Shown here piece after piece: positions 34,123-41,584 of a stretch of DNA of 64,000 bases (position 1 is its first letter; each line of letters opens with the position of its first letter). The notes under the pieces were generated by a model. That model had not been told where the DNA came from, made no database searches, and saw only the letters and a program-made list of their open reading frames with translations. This DNA is from Cellulomonas sp. Leaf395. GTDB taxonomy: Bacteria; Actinomycetota; Actinomycetes; Actinomycetales; Cellulomonadaceae. The stretch is taken from positions 913,495 to 977,494 of the forward strand of contig NZ_LMQI01000005.1 of assembly GCF_001424125.1 (NCBI RefSeq), read 5' to 3'. The translations under genes and the position numbers were made by a program.

Positions 34123-34791
34123 ATGCGAGTCGTCGTCGGGACCTACCGCCTCGCGCTGGCGGCGATCGGCCTGCTCGCGCTGTTCTGGGCGCCCAGCACC
34201 GGGCTGACGTTCGACCTCGAGGACTACGTCTACTTCACCAACCAGTCCAACCTGCTGCTGGCGGTCGTGATGCTCTGGGGCGGCGTCGCGGTGCTCACCC
34301 GACGCAGGGAACCGGCTCCCTGGCTGTTCGGCGCGGTGACCCTCTTCATCCTCATCACCGGGCTGGTCTCCTACCTCATCCTCGACCCGGCGCCCCCCGG
34401 CGAGGAGATCGTCGCGCTCGGCCTGACCCGGGACCAGATCGTGCACCGGCTGACGCCGATCGCGGCGTTCGTGCACTTCGTGCTGATGGTCCCGCACCGG
34501 AGCCTGCGCATCCGGAACGCGGCGTACTGGCTGCTCTACCCGGTGGCGTACTGCGCGTTCTCCACCCTTCGCGGCGTGCTCAGCCCGGCCAGCGAGTACC
34601 CGTACGGGTTCGTCGACGTCTCCGAGCTGGGCTACGGCGGGCTGCTGCTGAACGTGCTGATCTACGGCGTGGGCTTCTTCGTCCTGGGTCTCGCGCTCGT
34701 CGGCCTCGACCGGCTCCTGCCGTCCCGGGCGCTCGTCGGGCGCCCGGAGCCCGAGACGACCACGAGCGAGCCGCTGGTCCCCGCGCCATGA
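34123..34791 (+). CDS. Pr6Pr family membrane protein
   Basis: A 222-residue integral membrane protein with six predicted segments (LALAAIGLLALFW, LLLAVVMLWGGVAVL, LFGAVTLFILITGLVSYLI and others). The FTNQSNLL motif near residue 40 and HxLxPIAAFVHFVLM near 110-125 are typical of the Pr6Pr family. Function unknown. The TATGTT near 34071 is a possible -10. The preceding 218-base gap contains the SOS promoter for the other strand and nothing else recognisable. Confidence 0.8.
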   Translation: MRVVVGTYRLALAAIGLLALFWAPSTGLTFDLEDYVYFTNQSNLLLAVVMLWGGVAVLTRRREPAPWLFGAVTLFILITGLVSYLILDPAPPGEEIVALGLTRDQIVHRLTPIAAFVHFVLMVPHRSLRIRNAAYWLLYPVAYCAFSTLRGVLSPASEYPYGFVDVSELGYGGLLLNVLIYGVGFFVLGLALVGLDRLLPSRALVGRPEPETTTSEPLVPAP

Positions 34792-34798
34792 TGTCGGG

Positions 34799-35323
34799 AT
34801 GGCCGTGAACCTCACCCGTCCCGTCGCCCCCGACCCCTACTCGCTGCTCCCGTCGGTCCCCGACTTCACCCTGACCAGTGAGGACATCAGGCCTGGCGAG
34901 CGACTCCCCGACATCCACACCAACACCGACGCCGGCAGCAACGTCTCGCCCCAGCTGTCGTGGGAGGGCTTTCCCGACGCCACGCGGTCGTTCATGGTGA
35001 GCTGCTTCGACCCCGACGCCCCGGGGCCGGCCGGCTGGTGGCACTGGACCGTGGTCGACGTCCCGGTCACCACCACGTCGCTGGCCAGAGGTGCGGACCT
35101 GCCCGCCGGGGCGTTCGCGCTGCGCGGCGACGACGGCGAGGCCCGCTACGTGGGAGCGGCTCCCCCGCCCGGCGACCAGGTGCACCGGTACTTCTTCGTC
35201 GTGCACGCCCTCGACGTCCCGTCGCTCGGGCTCGGCCCGGAGACGATGCCGGGCGCCGCGAACACGGCCGTGCTGTTCCACACGCTCGCGCGTGCCGTGC
35301 TCGTCGGGACGTACCAGCGGTGA
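34799..35323 (+). CDS. YbhB/YbcL family Raf kinase inhibitor-like protein
   Basis: A 174-residue phosphatidylethanolamine-binding-like protein. It has the family sequence NVSPQLSWEGFPDATRSF, then CFDPDAPGPAGWWHWTVVDVP (cited as DPDAPGPAGWWHW, the ligand-site DPDxP), and HRYFFVVHALDVP. No signal peptide is seen. Function in bacteria is unclear. CATGAT lies six bases before the ATG. Its stop overlaps the YbaK-type gene (GTGA), so both are probably translated from one mRNA. Confidence 0.88.
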   Translation: MAVNLTRPVAPDPYSLLPSVPDFTLTSEDIRPGERLPDIHTNTDAGSNVSPQLSWEGFPDATRSFMVSCFDPDAPGPAGWWHWTVVDVPVTTTSLARGADLPAGAFALRGDDGEARYVGAAPPPGDQVHRYFFVVHALDVPSLGLGPETMPGAANTAVLFHTLARAVLVGTYQR

Positions 35324-35886
35324 CGCTCGGCACGCTGACCTGGGTGCGCGCGCTCGACCGCCCCGACCTGCTCGCCGTCTCCACGCTCGCCGCGATCGAG
35401 GCCTGGGTCGCGCAGGATCCGACCGTGGCCGATGCCGTCCTGGTGACGGAGATCGACCCCGCCCTGGCGGACACCGCTGCGCTCACCGAGGCCTATCAGC
35501 TGCCGCCGGCGGCGTCCGCCAACTGCGTCCTCGTCGCGGGCCGCCGCGAGGGCGAGGAGCGGGTCGCTGCGGCCGTCGTGCGGGCCACGACACGCGCGGA
35601 CGTGAACGCCACGGTCAAGCGGCTGCTCGACGTCCGCAAGGCGTCGTTCCTGCCCATGGACCGCGCGGTCGAGGAGTCGGGCATGGAGTACGGCGGCATC
35701 ACCCCTCTCGGCCTGCCTGCCCGCTACCGCGTGTTGGTGGACGGCCGCGTCGCGGTGGACGACCCCGACGCCGGACCGACCGTCATCATCGGCAGCGGGA
35801 TCCGTCGCTCGAAGATCGCGCTGCCCGGAGCCCTGCTCGCCGGGGCGCCCGGAGTCGACGTCATCGACGGGCTCGCGCTCGCTTAA
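35320..35886 (+). CDS. YbaK/EbsC-type aminoacyl-tRNA deacylase
   Basis: A 188-residue protein of the YbaK/ProX editing domain family, which hydrolyses mischarged aminoacyl-tRNAs such as Cys- or Ala-tRNA(Pro). The core is seen as NCVLVAGRREGEERVAAAVV (substrate pocket strand), VRKASFLPMDRAVEESGME with the conserved lysine region, and YGGITPLGLP, the GGxxPxG loop. Specificity cannot be assigned. The GTG start overlaps the upstream stop. Confidence 0.8.
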   Translation: MTLGTLTWVRALDRPDLLAVSTLAAIEAWVAQDPTVADAVLVTEIDPALADTAALTEAYQLPPAASANCVLVAGRREGEERVAAAVVRATTRADVNATVKRLLDVRKASFLPMDRAVEESGMEYGGITPLGLPARYRVLVDGRVAVDDPDAGPTVIIGSGIRRSKIALPGALLAGAPGVDVIDGLALA

Positions 35887-35940
35887 ACTTTCCTCGAGTA
35901 GCATCGGAAACAACTTTACGAGGCTACCGGGGAGGTGAGC
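35885..35940 (+). promoter_or_regulatory. Promoter and possible operator of the Fic gene
   Basis: A short AT-rich island in GC-rich DNA. AACTTT occurs twice 26 bases apart (35886 and 35912), and TTTCC and GGAAA form an inverted pair around CTCGAG. TAGCAT (35899-35904) is a possible -10 and GGGGAGG the ribosome site. The arrangement suggests an autoregulatory operator for the Fic winged-helix protein; this is inference. Confidence 0.45.
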
Positions 35941-37248
35941 ATGGGCACCTACGTCACGCAGCCGTGGACGCCACGCGTGACGGACGGCGTCCCGCGCCGA
36001 TTCACGCGCTCTGGCACCTACCAGGCGTTCGTCCCCGACTCCCTGCTCGACCTCGACGTCCCCCTCGCCCCGCACGCCGTCGCACTGCTGGACGAGGCGG
36101 AGGGCCGCGCCCGGGAGGCTGCCGACCTCGCCGTGCACACCGGTCTCGGGCAGATCGGTGACCTGCTCGTGCGATCCGAGGCGGCTGCGTCGTCCCTCAT
36201 CGAGGGCTACGAGCCGACGCCGCGGGCGGTCGCCGTCGCCGACTTCGTCGCGCGCGGCCGCGAGGCCGCCGTCACGGTCGCCCGCACCCTGCACGCGGTG
36301 CGGGCCTCCGTGGAGCGCGCCCTGGATCCGGACGTGTCCCTCGTGCGGGACGTCGTCGAGCTGCAACGACTGATCACCCCCCGGCACGCCGGCGTCCGCG
36401 CCGAGCCCGTCTGGATCGGTGGCCGGACACCGCTGGAGGCGCACTACAACGCGCCGCCCCACGAGCTGGTGCCGGAGCTCCTCGAGGACCTGGACGCCTA
36501 CCTGTCCTCACGCCGGCACCGGCCCGTGCTCGCCGCAGCCCTCGCGCACGCCCAGCTGGAGACCATCCACCCGTTCACCGACGGCAACGGCCGCGCGGGC
36601 CGGGTGCTCATCGGGACGGTCCTGGCTCGCTACGGCGTCGCCCCGCAGATCACGCTGCCCGTCAGCACCGCGCTGTTCCGCGACCGCGGGCGCTACTACG
36701 CCGCGCTCGACGCGTACCGGCAGGGCGATCAGGGCCTCGCCGTCGTGCAGGTGATCGCCAGAGCCGTCGTCGCCGCCGCCGACGACGCGCTCCGGCTGTC
36801 GGGCCAGGTGTCGCACTGGCAGCGCCGGCAGACCGAGGCCCTCGACGCCTACCTGCGGGACAGGTCGTCGACCGGCCGCGTCCGGCGCGGGGTGGCGCAC
36901 CGGGTGGTCACCGACCTGCCGACGCACCCCGTTCTCGATGCCGCGACCGCCGCGGCCAGGTACCAGGTCACCGCGCTCGCAGCCCGCAACGCCCTGGACT
37001 CGCTGGCCGCCGCGGGCGTGCTCCGACCGGACAGGAAGGCGGACCGGACACGGACCGTCTACGTGGCCACCGGGCTGCTGGACCTCATCGCGGAACCAGG
37101 CACCGCCGCCGACGCCGACGCCTCCTCGGCCGCCGACGTCCCCGTGGCAGCGCTCGACCCGGAGGTCGAGACCGCGTGCGGTGCCTGGCTCCCCCGCGCA
37201 GGGCGGACGTGCCGCCTGCCGCGGGGCCACCGCGGTCAGCACCGCTGA
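35941..37248 (+). CDS. Fic family AMPylator with internal inhibitory motif, winged helix and Cys/His tail
   Basis: A 435-residue Fic protein. The Fic motif HPFTDGNGRAGR is at 210-221, complete with catalytic His and the phosphate-binding loop. SSLIEG at 84-89 matches the (S/T)xxxE(G/N) inhibitory helix, placed N-terminal to the Fic core (class II), so activity is self-restrained through Glu88. Residues about 290-375 look like a winged helix (AATAAARYQVTALAARNALDSLA in part: YQVTALAARNALDSL). The last 25 residues hold CGAWLPRAGRTCRLPRGHRG, a small Cys/His motif that may bind zinc. GTGAGC precedes the ATG; GGGGAGG supports the ATG at 35941. Likely AMP transfer to a protein target and self-control of transcription. 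Confidence 0.88.
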   Translation: MGTYVTQPWTPRVTDGVPRRFTRSGTYQAFVPDSLLDLDVPLAPHAVALLDEAEGRAREAADLAVHTGLGQIGDLLVRSEAAASSLIEGYEPTPRAVAVADFVARGREAAVTVARTLHAVRASVERALDPDVSLVRDVVELQRLITPRHAGVRAEPVWIGGRTPLEAHYNAPPHELVPELLEDLDAYLSSRRHRPVLAAALAHAQLETIHPFTDGNGRAGRVLIGTVLARYGVAPQITLPVSTALFRDRGRYYAALDAYRQGDQGLAVVQVIARAVVAAADDALRLSGQVSHWQRRQTEALDAYLRDRSSTGRVRRGVAHRVVTDLPTHPVLDAATAAARYQVTALAARNALDSLAAAGVLRPDRKADRTRTVYVATGLLDLIAEPGTAADADASSAADVPVAALDPEVETACGAWLPRAGRTCRLPRGHRGQHR

Positions 37249-37282
37249 CGCGGACGGGGCGGCCGTCGCTAGGGTGCCCGGC

Positions 37283-38215
37283 ATGAGCCGCACGACCCAC
37301 CGCGTCATCAGGGACCGCGCGGTGTGCCGCGCGCACGGGATCGCGGGCGTGCTGGCGCGACCCGCCTCGGGTGCGCAGTGCGCGGTCGTCGTGATCGGCG
37401 GCTCCGAGGGCGGGATGCACGAGCGGGACGCCGTCGCGCTCGCGGAGGAGGGCTTCGCGGCGCTCGCCCTCGCCTACTTCGGCGCCCCCGGCGTCCCGTC
37501 CACCCTGCTCGACGTGCCTCTCGAGTACTTCGGCCGGGCGCTCGACCTGCTCGAGGCGCAGGGTTTCGGGCCGGGCTCGATCGGGCTGCTCGGCGGGTCC
37601 CGTGGCGGAGAGGCCGCGCTCCTGGTGGGCAGCCGGGACGAGCGGGTCGGGTCGGTGGTCAGCATCGTCGGCAGCGGGGTGGTCACACCCGGCATCGACT
37701 ACGACGCCGGACGGCTGGACGCGATCCTGCGGTCGTCCGGGCCGGCCTGGACCGTCGACGGCGAACCGTTGCCGTCCCTGCCGTACGAGGTCACGCCCGA
37801 GCTCGTCGCGACGATCGAACGCCACGAACCGGTGGCGCTGCGCGACGGGTTCGCCGCGTTGCCGACGGATCCGGACGCGCTGGATCGAATCAGCATCCCG
37901 GTCGAGCGCATCCGCGGCGGTGTCCTCCTCGTGGCCGCCGGCGACGACCAGATGTGGGACTCCCCCGCGTACAGCCGGGTCGCCGCCGACCGCCTGGCCG
38001 ACCACCCGTACCCCTGGGCCAACGTCGTCCTCGACTCCGTCGGGCACCTGATCGCCGGACCACCGGGCGCCATCGCCGGCAGTCTGAGCCCGGGTCCCGG
38101 GGTCATGTTCCGCAACGGCGGCGACCCGGTCCTCACGGCGCACGCCCGCACGGAGACCTGGTCGAGGACTCTCGGCTTTCTGCGCTACACGCTGCCCCGG
38201 GACGAGCCGGCGTAG
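37283..38215 (+). CDS. BAAT/acyl-CoA thioester hydrolase-like alpha/beta hydrolase
   Basis: A 310-residue alpha/beta hydrolase of the BAAT C-terminal/dienelactone group. It has VVVIGGSEGGMHERDA (oxyanion), GLLGGSRGGEAALL (nucleophile elbow with Ser), LLVAAGDDQMWDS (acid) and DSVGHLIAGPP (His). It lacks the N-terminal Bile_Hydr_Trans domain of eukaryotic relatives. Possible acyl-CoA or ester hydrolase. TAGGGT lies seven bases before the ATG, a leaderless start. Confidence 0.82.
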   Translation: MSRTTHRVIRDRAVCRAHGIAGVLARPASGAQCAVVVIGGSEGGMHERDAVALAEEGFAALALAYFGAPGVPSTLLDVPLEYFGRALDLLEAQGFGPGSIGLLGGSRGGEAALLVGSRDERVGSVVSIVGSGVVTPGIDYDAGRLDAILRSSGPAWTVDGEPLPSLPYEVTPELVATIERHEPVALRDGFAALPTDPDALDRISIPVERIRGGVLLVAAGDDQMWDSPAYSRVAADRLADHPYPWANVVLDSVGHLIAGPPGAIAGSLSPGPGVMFRNGGDPVLTAHARTETWSRTLGFLRYTLPRDEPA

Positions 38216-38216
38216 G

Positions 38217-39044
38217 TCAGGGCACCCGGGTCGCCCAGAAGGCGACGGCGGCGGCCGCGGCGACGTTGAGCGAATCCACGCCGCCGGCCATCGGAATCCG
38301 GACCACCAGGTCGGACTCCGCGACGGTCACGGGCTTGAGCCCGTGCCCCTCGGCACCCAGCACGAGCGCCAGCCGGTCGGGCGGGTCGGCGATGAGGGCG
38401 TCGAGAGTGATCGAGTCATCGGACAGGGCGAGCGCCGCGGTGACGAACCCCGCCTCACGCAGCACGGAGATGCCGTCGGGCCAGGGGTCGATCCGCGTCC
38501 AGGGCACCTGGAACACCGTGCCCATCGAGACCCGGACGGAACGCCGATAGAGCGGGTCGGCGCAGCGCGGTGTGACGAGCACGGCGTCGACGCCGAGGGC
38601 TGCCGCGGACCGGAAGGCGGCGCCGACGTTGGTGTGGTCGACGATGTCCTCCAGGACGGCGACCCGCCGGGCACCGGCCAGCAGCGAGGGGACCGGCTCC
38701 AGCACCGGCCGGTGCATGGCGGCGAGCGCCCCCCGGTGGACGTGGAACCCGGTGATCGCTTCGAGCACGGGCTCCTCGGCGACGTACACCGGAACCACCG
38801 CGCCGTCGGCGGGCAGGCCGGCCAGCAGACGCTCGAGGTCGGGGAGCCAGCGCGGCGACAGCAGCACCGACCGCGGTCGGTGGCCCGCGGCCAGCGCGCG
38901 TCCGAGGACGGTGGAGCTCTCGGCGATGTACAGGCCCTTGGCCGGCTCCTGGCGCGAGCGCAGCGCGACGTCGGTCAGGGAGACGTAGTCGGCGAGGCGC
39001 TCGTCGGCGGGATCGGTGACGGGGTGGAGGGAGGCGACGGGCAC
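38217..39044 (-). CDS. TrmH/SpoU family RNA 2'-O-methyltransferase
   Basis: A 275-residue SPOUT methyltransferase. An N-terminal substrate-binding region (LTDVALRSRQEPAKGLYIAES) is followed by the three SpoU motifs: DHTNVGAAFRSAAALG (motif 1 with Asn and Arg), LVLGAEGHGL (motif 2) and IPMAGGVDSLNVAAAAAV (motif 3, trefoil knot). It methylates a ribose in rRNA or tRNA with SAM; the exact site is unknown. GGAAGGA precedes the GTG start. It is convergent with the BAAT-like gene. Confidence 0.9.
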   Translation of the reverse strand: MPVASLHPVTDPADERLADYVSLTDVALRSRQEPAKGLYIAESSTVLGRALAAGHRPRSVLLSPRWLPDLERLLAGLPADGAVVPVYVAEEPVLEAITGFHVHRGALAAMHRPVLEPVPSLLAGARRVAVLEDIVDHTNVGAAFRSAAALGVDAVLVTPRCADPLYRRSVRVSMGTVFQVPWTRIDPWPDGISVLREAGFVTAALALSDDSITLDALIADPPDRLALVLGAEGHGLKPVTVAESDLVVRIPMAGGVDSLNVAAAAAVAFWATRVP

Positions 39045-39048
39045 CCGG

Positions 39049-40290
39049 TCATCCTTCCAGCCGGACGACGACCTCCCCGTCGCCCGTCAGCTCGAAGGGC
39101 ACCCCGTCCACCGAGTACGTCCCGCGGAACCCGCTGACGGGAACGCGCCCCGTGGAGGACGTGCGCAGGGTGGTCGGCGCCAGCCACCACTCGTCCTTCA
39201 CCAGCCGGCGCAGCGCGTCGTACGCGGGCTTGGGCGTGCCGTCGGCGCGGACGAGCCCCGCCGGTGCGCCGAGCCAGGCGCCCTCGTCGGTGATCCCCCA
39301 GTACGTCGCCGCCTGGACGGCCGGGTACCCGAGCAGGGTCCGGTAGTGCCGCTCGAGCTCCTCGGCCTGGCGCGCCTCGCCCTCGGGGGTCGACGGCCAC
39401 GACGACACCTGGTGGTCGTTGAGGTCCTCGATGTGCGCGGGCATGAGGTCCCCGGACAGCAGCGTCGTCTCCGTCAGGTGCAGCGGCAGTCCGAAGCGCG
39501 CGAACCTGTCGAGAACGGCGAGCGTCTTCTCCTCGCCCCAGTAGCCCTGGTGCATGTGGCTCTGCAGGCCGAGGGCGTCGACCTGGATGCCGGCCTCGAG
39601 GACACCTTCGATCAGGCACTCGTAGGCGGTGGACATGTCGAAGTCGTTGAGGAGCAGGGTGGCCGACGGGTTGGTCTGCCGGGCCGCGTCGAACGCGAGC
39701 CGGATGGTCGGGATGCGCCCCCGGTCCCAGGCGAGCCGGGTGAGGCCGTTGGGCTCCTTGTCGAACACCGGCATGATCACGACCTCGTTGATCACGTCCC
39801 AGGTGTCGATCACCCCGGCAAAGTCGGCGACCTCCCGGCGGATCCGGGCGTCCTGGGCGTCGGCGATCTGGTCCGTCGTCAGGTCGAGGAGCCACGGCGC
39901 GCCGACGGTGTGCCACGCGAGCGGGTGCCCCTTGACCACCACCCCGCGGTCCGTGAACCAGCGCGCTGCCGTCAGAAGGCGCGCGGTGTCCGGACGTCCG
40001 CGGACGGGTTCGAAGCCGCCCCAGTAGAACGGCAGCGTCGCTGCGTTGAAGACGTCGAACCAGAGCTCGGCGAGCGCCGCGGCAGAGCCGACCGAGGCGC
40101 CGCCGAACCGGGGCGGCTCGGCGGCGTCGCCCTCCGCGTTGGCGAGCGCGACGAAGTCGAACCCGATGTTGCCGAAGAGGAACGCGTGGCGCTCCTGGGC
40201 GACGACGACGTCGGCGTCTGCCAGCGGGTGCCCGTGGGCATCGAGGACCGTGACGACGGCGTCGGCGCGCCGGTGCTGCAGCGTGGGCAT
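39049..40290 (-). CDS. Intracellular GH10 endo-1,4-beta-xylanase
   Basis: A 413-residue glycoside hydrolase family 10 protein. The acid/base Glu is in TWDVINEVV and the nucleophile Glu in LHLTETTLLS; KGHPLAWHT and QSHMHQGYW are further conserved active-site pieces. There is no signal peptide, linker or carbohydrate-binding module, so it probably acts in the cytoplasm on short imported xylo-oligosaccharides. The ATG at 40290 (MPTLQHRR) is chosen; the open frame further upstream overlaps the MFS gene. A 16-base palindrome lies 19 bases upstream. Confidence 0.9.
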   Translation of the reverse strand: MPTLQHRRADAVVTVLDAHGHPLADADVVVAQERHAFLFGNIGFDFVALANAEGDAAEPPRFGGASVGSAAALAELWFDVFNAATLPFYWGGFEPVRGRPDTARLLTAARWFTDRGVVVKGHPLAWHTVGAPWLLDLTTDQIADAQDARIRREVADFAGVIDTWDVINEVVIMPVFDKEPNGLTRLAWDRGRIPTIRLAFDAARQTNPSATLLLNDFDMSTAYECLIEGVLEAGIQVDALGLQSHMHQGYWGEEKTLAVLDRFARFGLPLHLTETTLLSGDLMPAHIEDLNDHQVSSWPSTPEGEARQAEELERHYRTLLGYPAVQAATYWGITDEGAWLGAPAGLVRADGTPKPAYDALRRLVKDEWWLAPTTLRTSSTGRVPVSGFRGTYSVDGVPFELTGDGEVVVRLEG

Positions 40291-40309
40291 CCGGCCAGCC
40301 TGCCACGGG

Positions 40310-40325
40310 TCGAAAACGTTATCGA
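40310..40325. promoter_or_regulatory. LacI-type palindromic operator upstream of the xylanase
   Basis: TCGAAAACGTTATCGA is a palindrome in 14 of 16 positions with an AACGTT core, the usual look of LacI-family operators. It covers the TAA stop of the MFS gene and ends 20 bases before the xylanase ATG. No LacI-type gene is in the window, so the regulator would be encoded elsewhere. Confidence 0.6.
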
Positions 40326-41542
40326 CTCGCCGCCACGCCGGCCTCTCGGTCGACGGCCGGGGCTCGTCGCGCCGCCCGCCCGCCGAGAACCGCGACCACC
40401 GCCCCGACGAGCGCGACCACCGGCACCACGAGGAACGCCCGGTGGGTCCCGACGGCGTCGGACAGCGCGCCGAGCGCGAACGGTGCGACGCCGATGGCCA
40501 GGCCGCTCGCAAGCGTCGCGCGGGCCTGCATCGCGTCCGTACGGTCGGGCGCCGTGGCGAGCAGGAGCGCGACGGACAGCGGGTACTGCGCGCCGTACCC
40601 GAGACCGGCGACGAACAGGCCGACGATCGCGACGGTCGGCGTCGTCGCGGTCCACAGGACCGCCCAGCCGCCGATGGCGACGACGAACGCGACGGCGAGC
40701 AGCATCACCGGTGCCACCCGCAGCGACAGCGGCCCGACCACGAACCGGATCGCCGACATCCCCGCCACCAGTCCCGCGGTCGTCGCTGCCGCGATCCCGG
40801 GACCGGCACCGGTCCGCTCGAGCACGAGACCGGTCGCCCAGTACGTGGTGGCGAACTCCATCGCGACGGCGGCGACCATCGTCACCAGGAAGCACCAGCC
40901 GGGCAGCGTGGTGCGCACCCGGACAGCGCGCGAGGGCGTTCCGTCGGCGACGTGCGGCGCGGTCATCGCACCACCGACCGGGATGCGCGACACGACGATC
41001 GCCGCGACGAGGGCGAGCACGACGGTCACCGCGACGGCCGGGCGCCAGCCCCAGCCGATCGCCACGCAGACGCCGACCGCCAGCGGACCGATGAGCCCGA
41101 TCGACGAGCCGATCCCGTTCCCCTCGGTGAGCGCCGCCGACGCCTTGCCGCCGTGCCGGAGCGCGATACCGGCCTGTGCGGAGCTGATCGCGATGTTGCC
41201 CCCGAGCGCCAGTACCACCATCGAGGGCAGGCTCCAGGCGAGCGACGGGGCCGCCACCAGGCCGGACGCGCCGACGGCGATGAGTGCGCAGGCGACGAGG
41301 ATCGCGGGGCGCCGGCCGCGGCTGCGCACGAACCGCGGCGTGACGAACGCGGCGAGGATGCCGCCGACCGCCATCGCGGTCCCGTGCAGACCGGCCTGCG
41401 CGTCGCTGATGCCGAGCTCGTCGGCGAGCAGCGGCACGCTCGGGTTGAAGCTGTAGAGCAGCCAGCCCCAGACCACAAAGCTCCCGTAGAACGCGACCGT
41501 CATCCGGTCGCGGGGGAACCCGGTGGTGGTGGGGCTGGGCAT
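40319..41542 (-). CDS. Major facilitator superfamily transporter
   Basis: A 407-residue 12-segment transporter. Recognisable are the first-half motif PRFVRSRGRRPAIL (motif A loop between segments 2 and 3) and GLGYGAQYPLSVALLLA in the second half. The tail is short and basic. Substrate unknown; adjacency to the xylanase suggests a sugar, but the cyanate/nitrate-like CynX subgroup is also possible. TACTCT is six bases before the ATG, so it has its own leaderless promoter. Confidence 0.85.
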   Translation of the reverse strand: MPSPTTTGFPRDRMTVAFYGSFVVWGWLLYSFNPSVPLLADELGISDAQAGLHGTAMAVGGILAAFVTPRFVRSRGRRPAILVACALIAVGASGLVAAPSLAWSLPSMVVLALGGNIAISSAQAGIALRHGGKASAALTEGNGIGSSIGLIGPLAVGVCVAIGWGWRPAVAVTVVLALVAAIVVSRIPVGGAMTAPHVADGTPSRAVRVRTTLPGWCFLVTMVAAVAMEFATTYWATGLVLERTGAGPGIAAATTAGLVAGMSAIRFVVGPLSLRVAPVMLLAVAFVVAIGGWAVLWTATTPTVAIVGLFVAGLGYGAQYPLSVALLLATAPDRTDAMQARATLASGLAIGVAPFALGALSDAVGTHRAFLVVPVVALVGAVVAVLGGRAARRAPAVDREAGVAASR

Positions 41543-41584
41543 GGGCCGAGAGTACGTCCCCCGATCACTCCCCCGATCCCGGGG

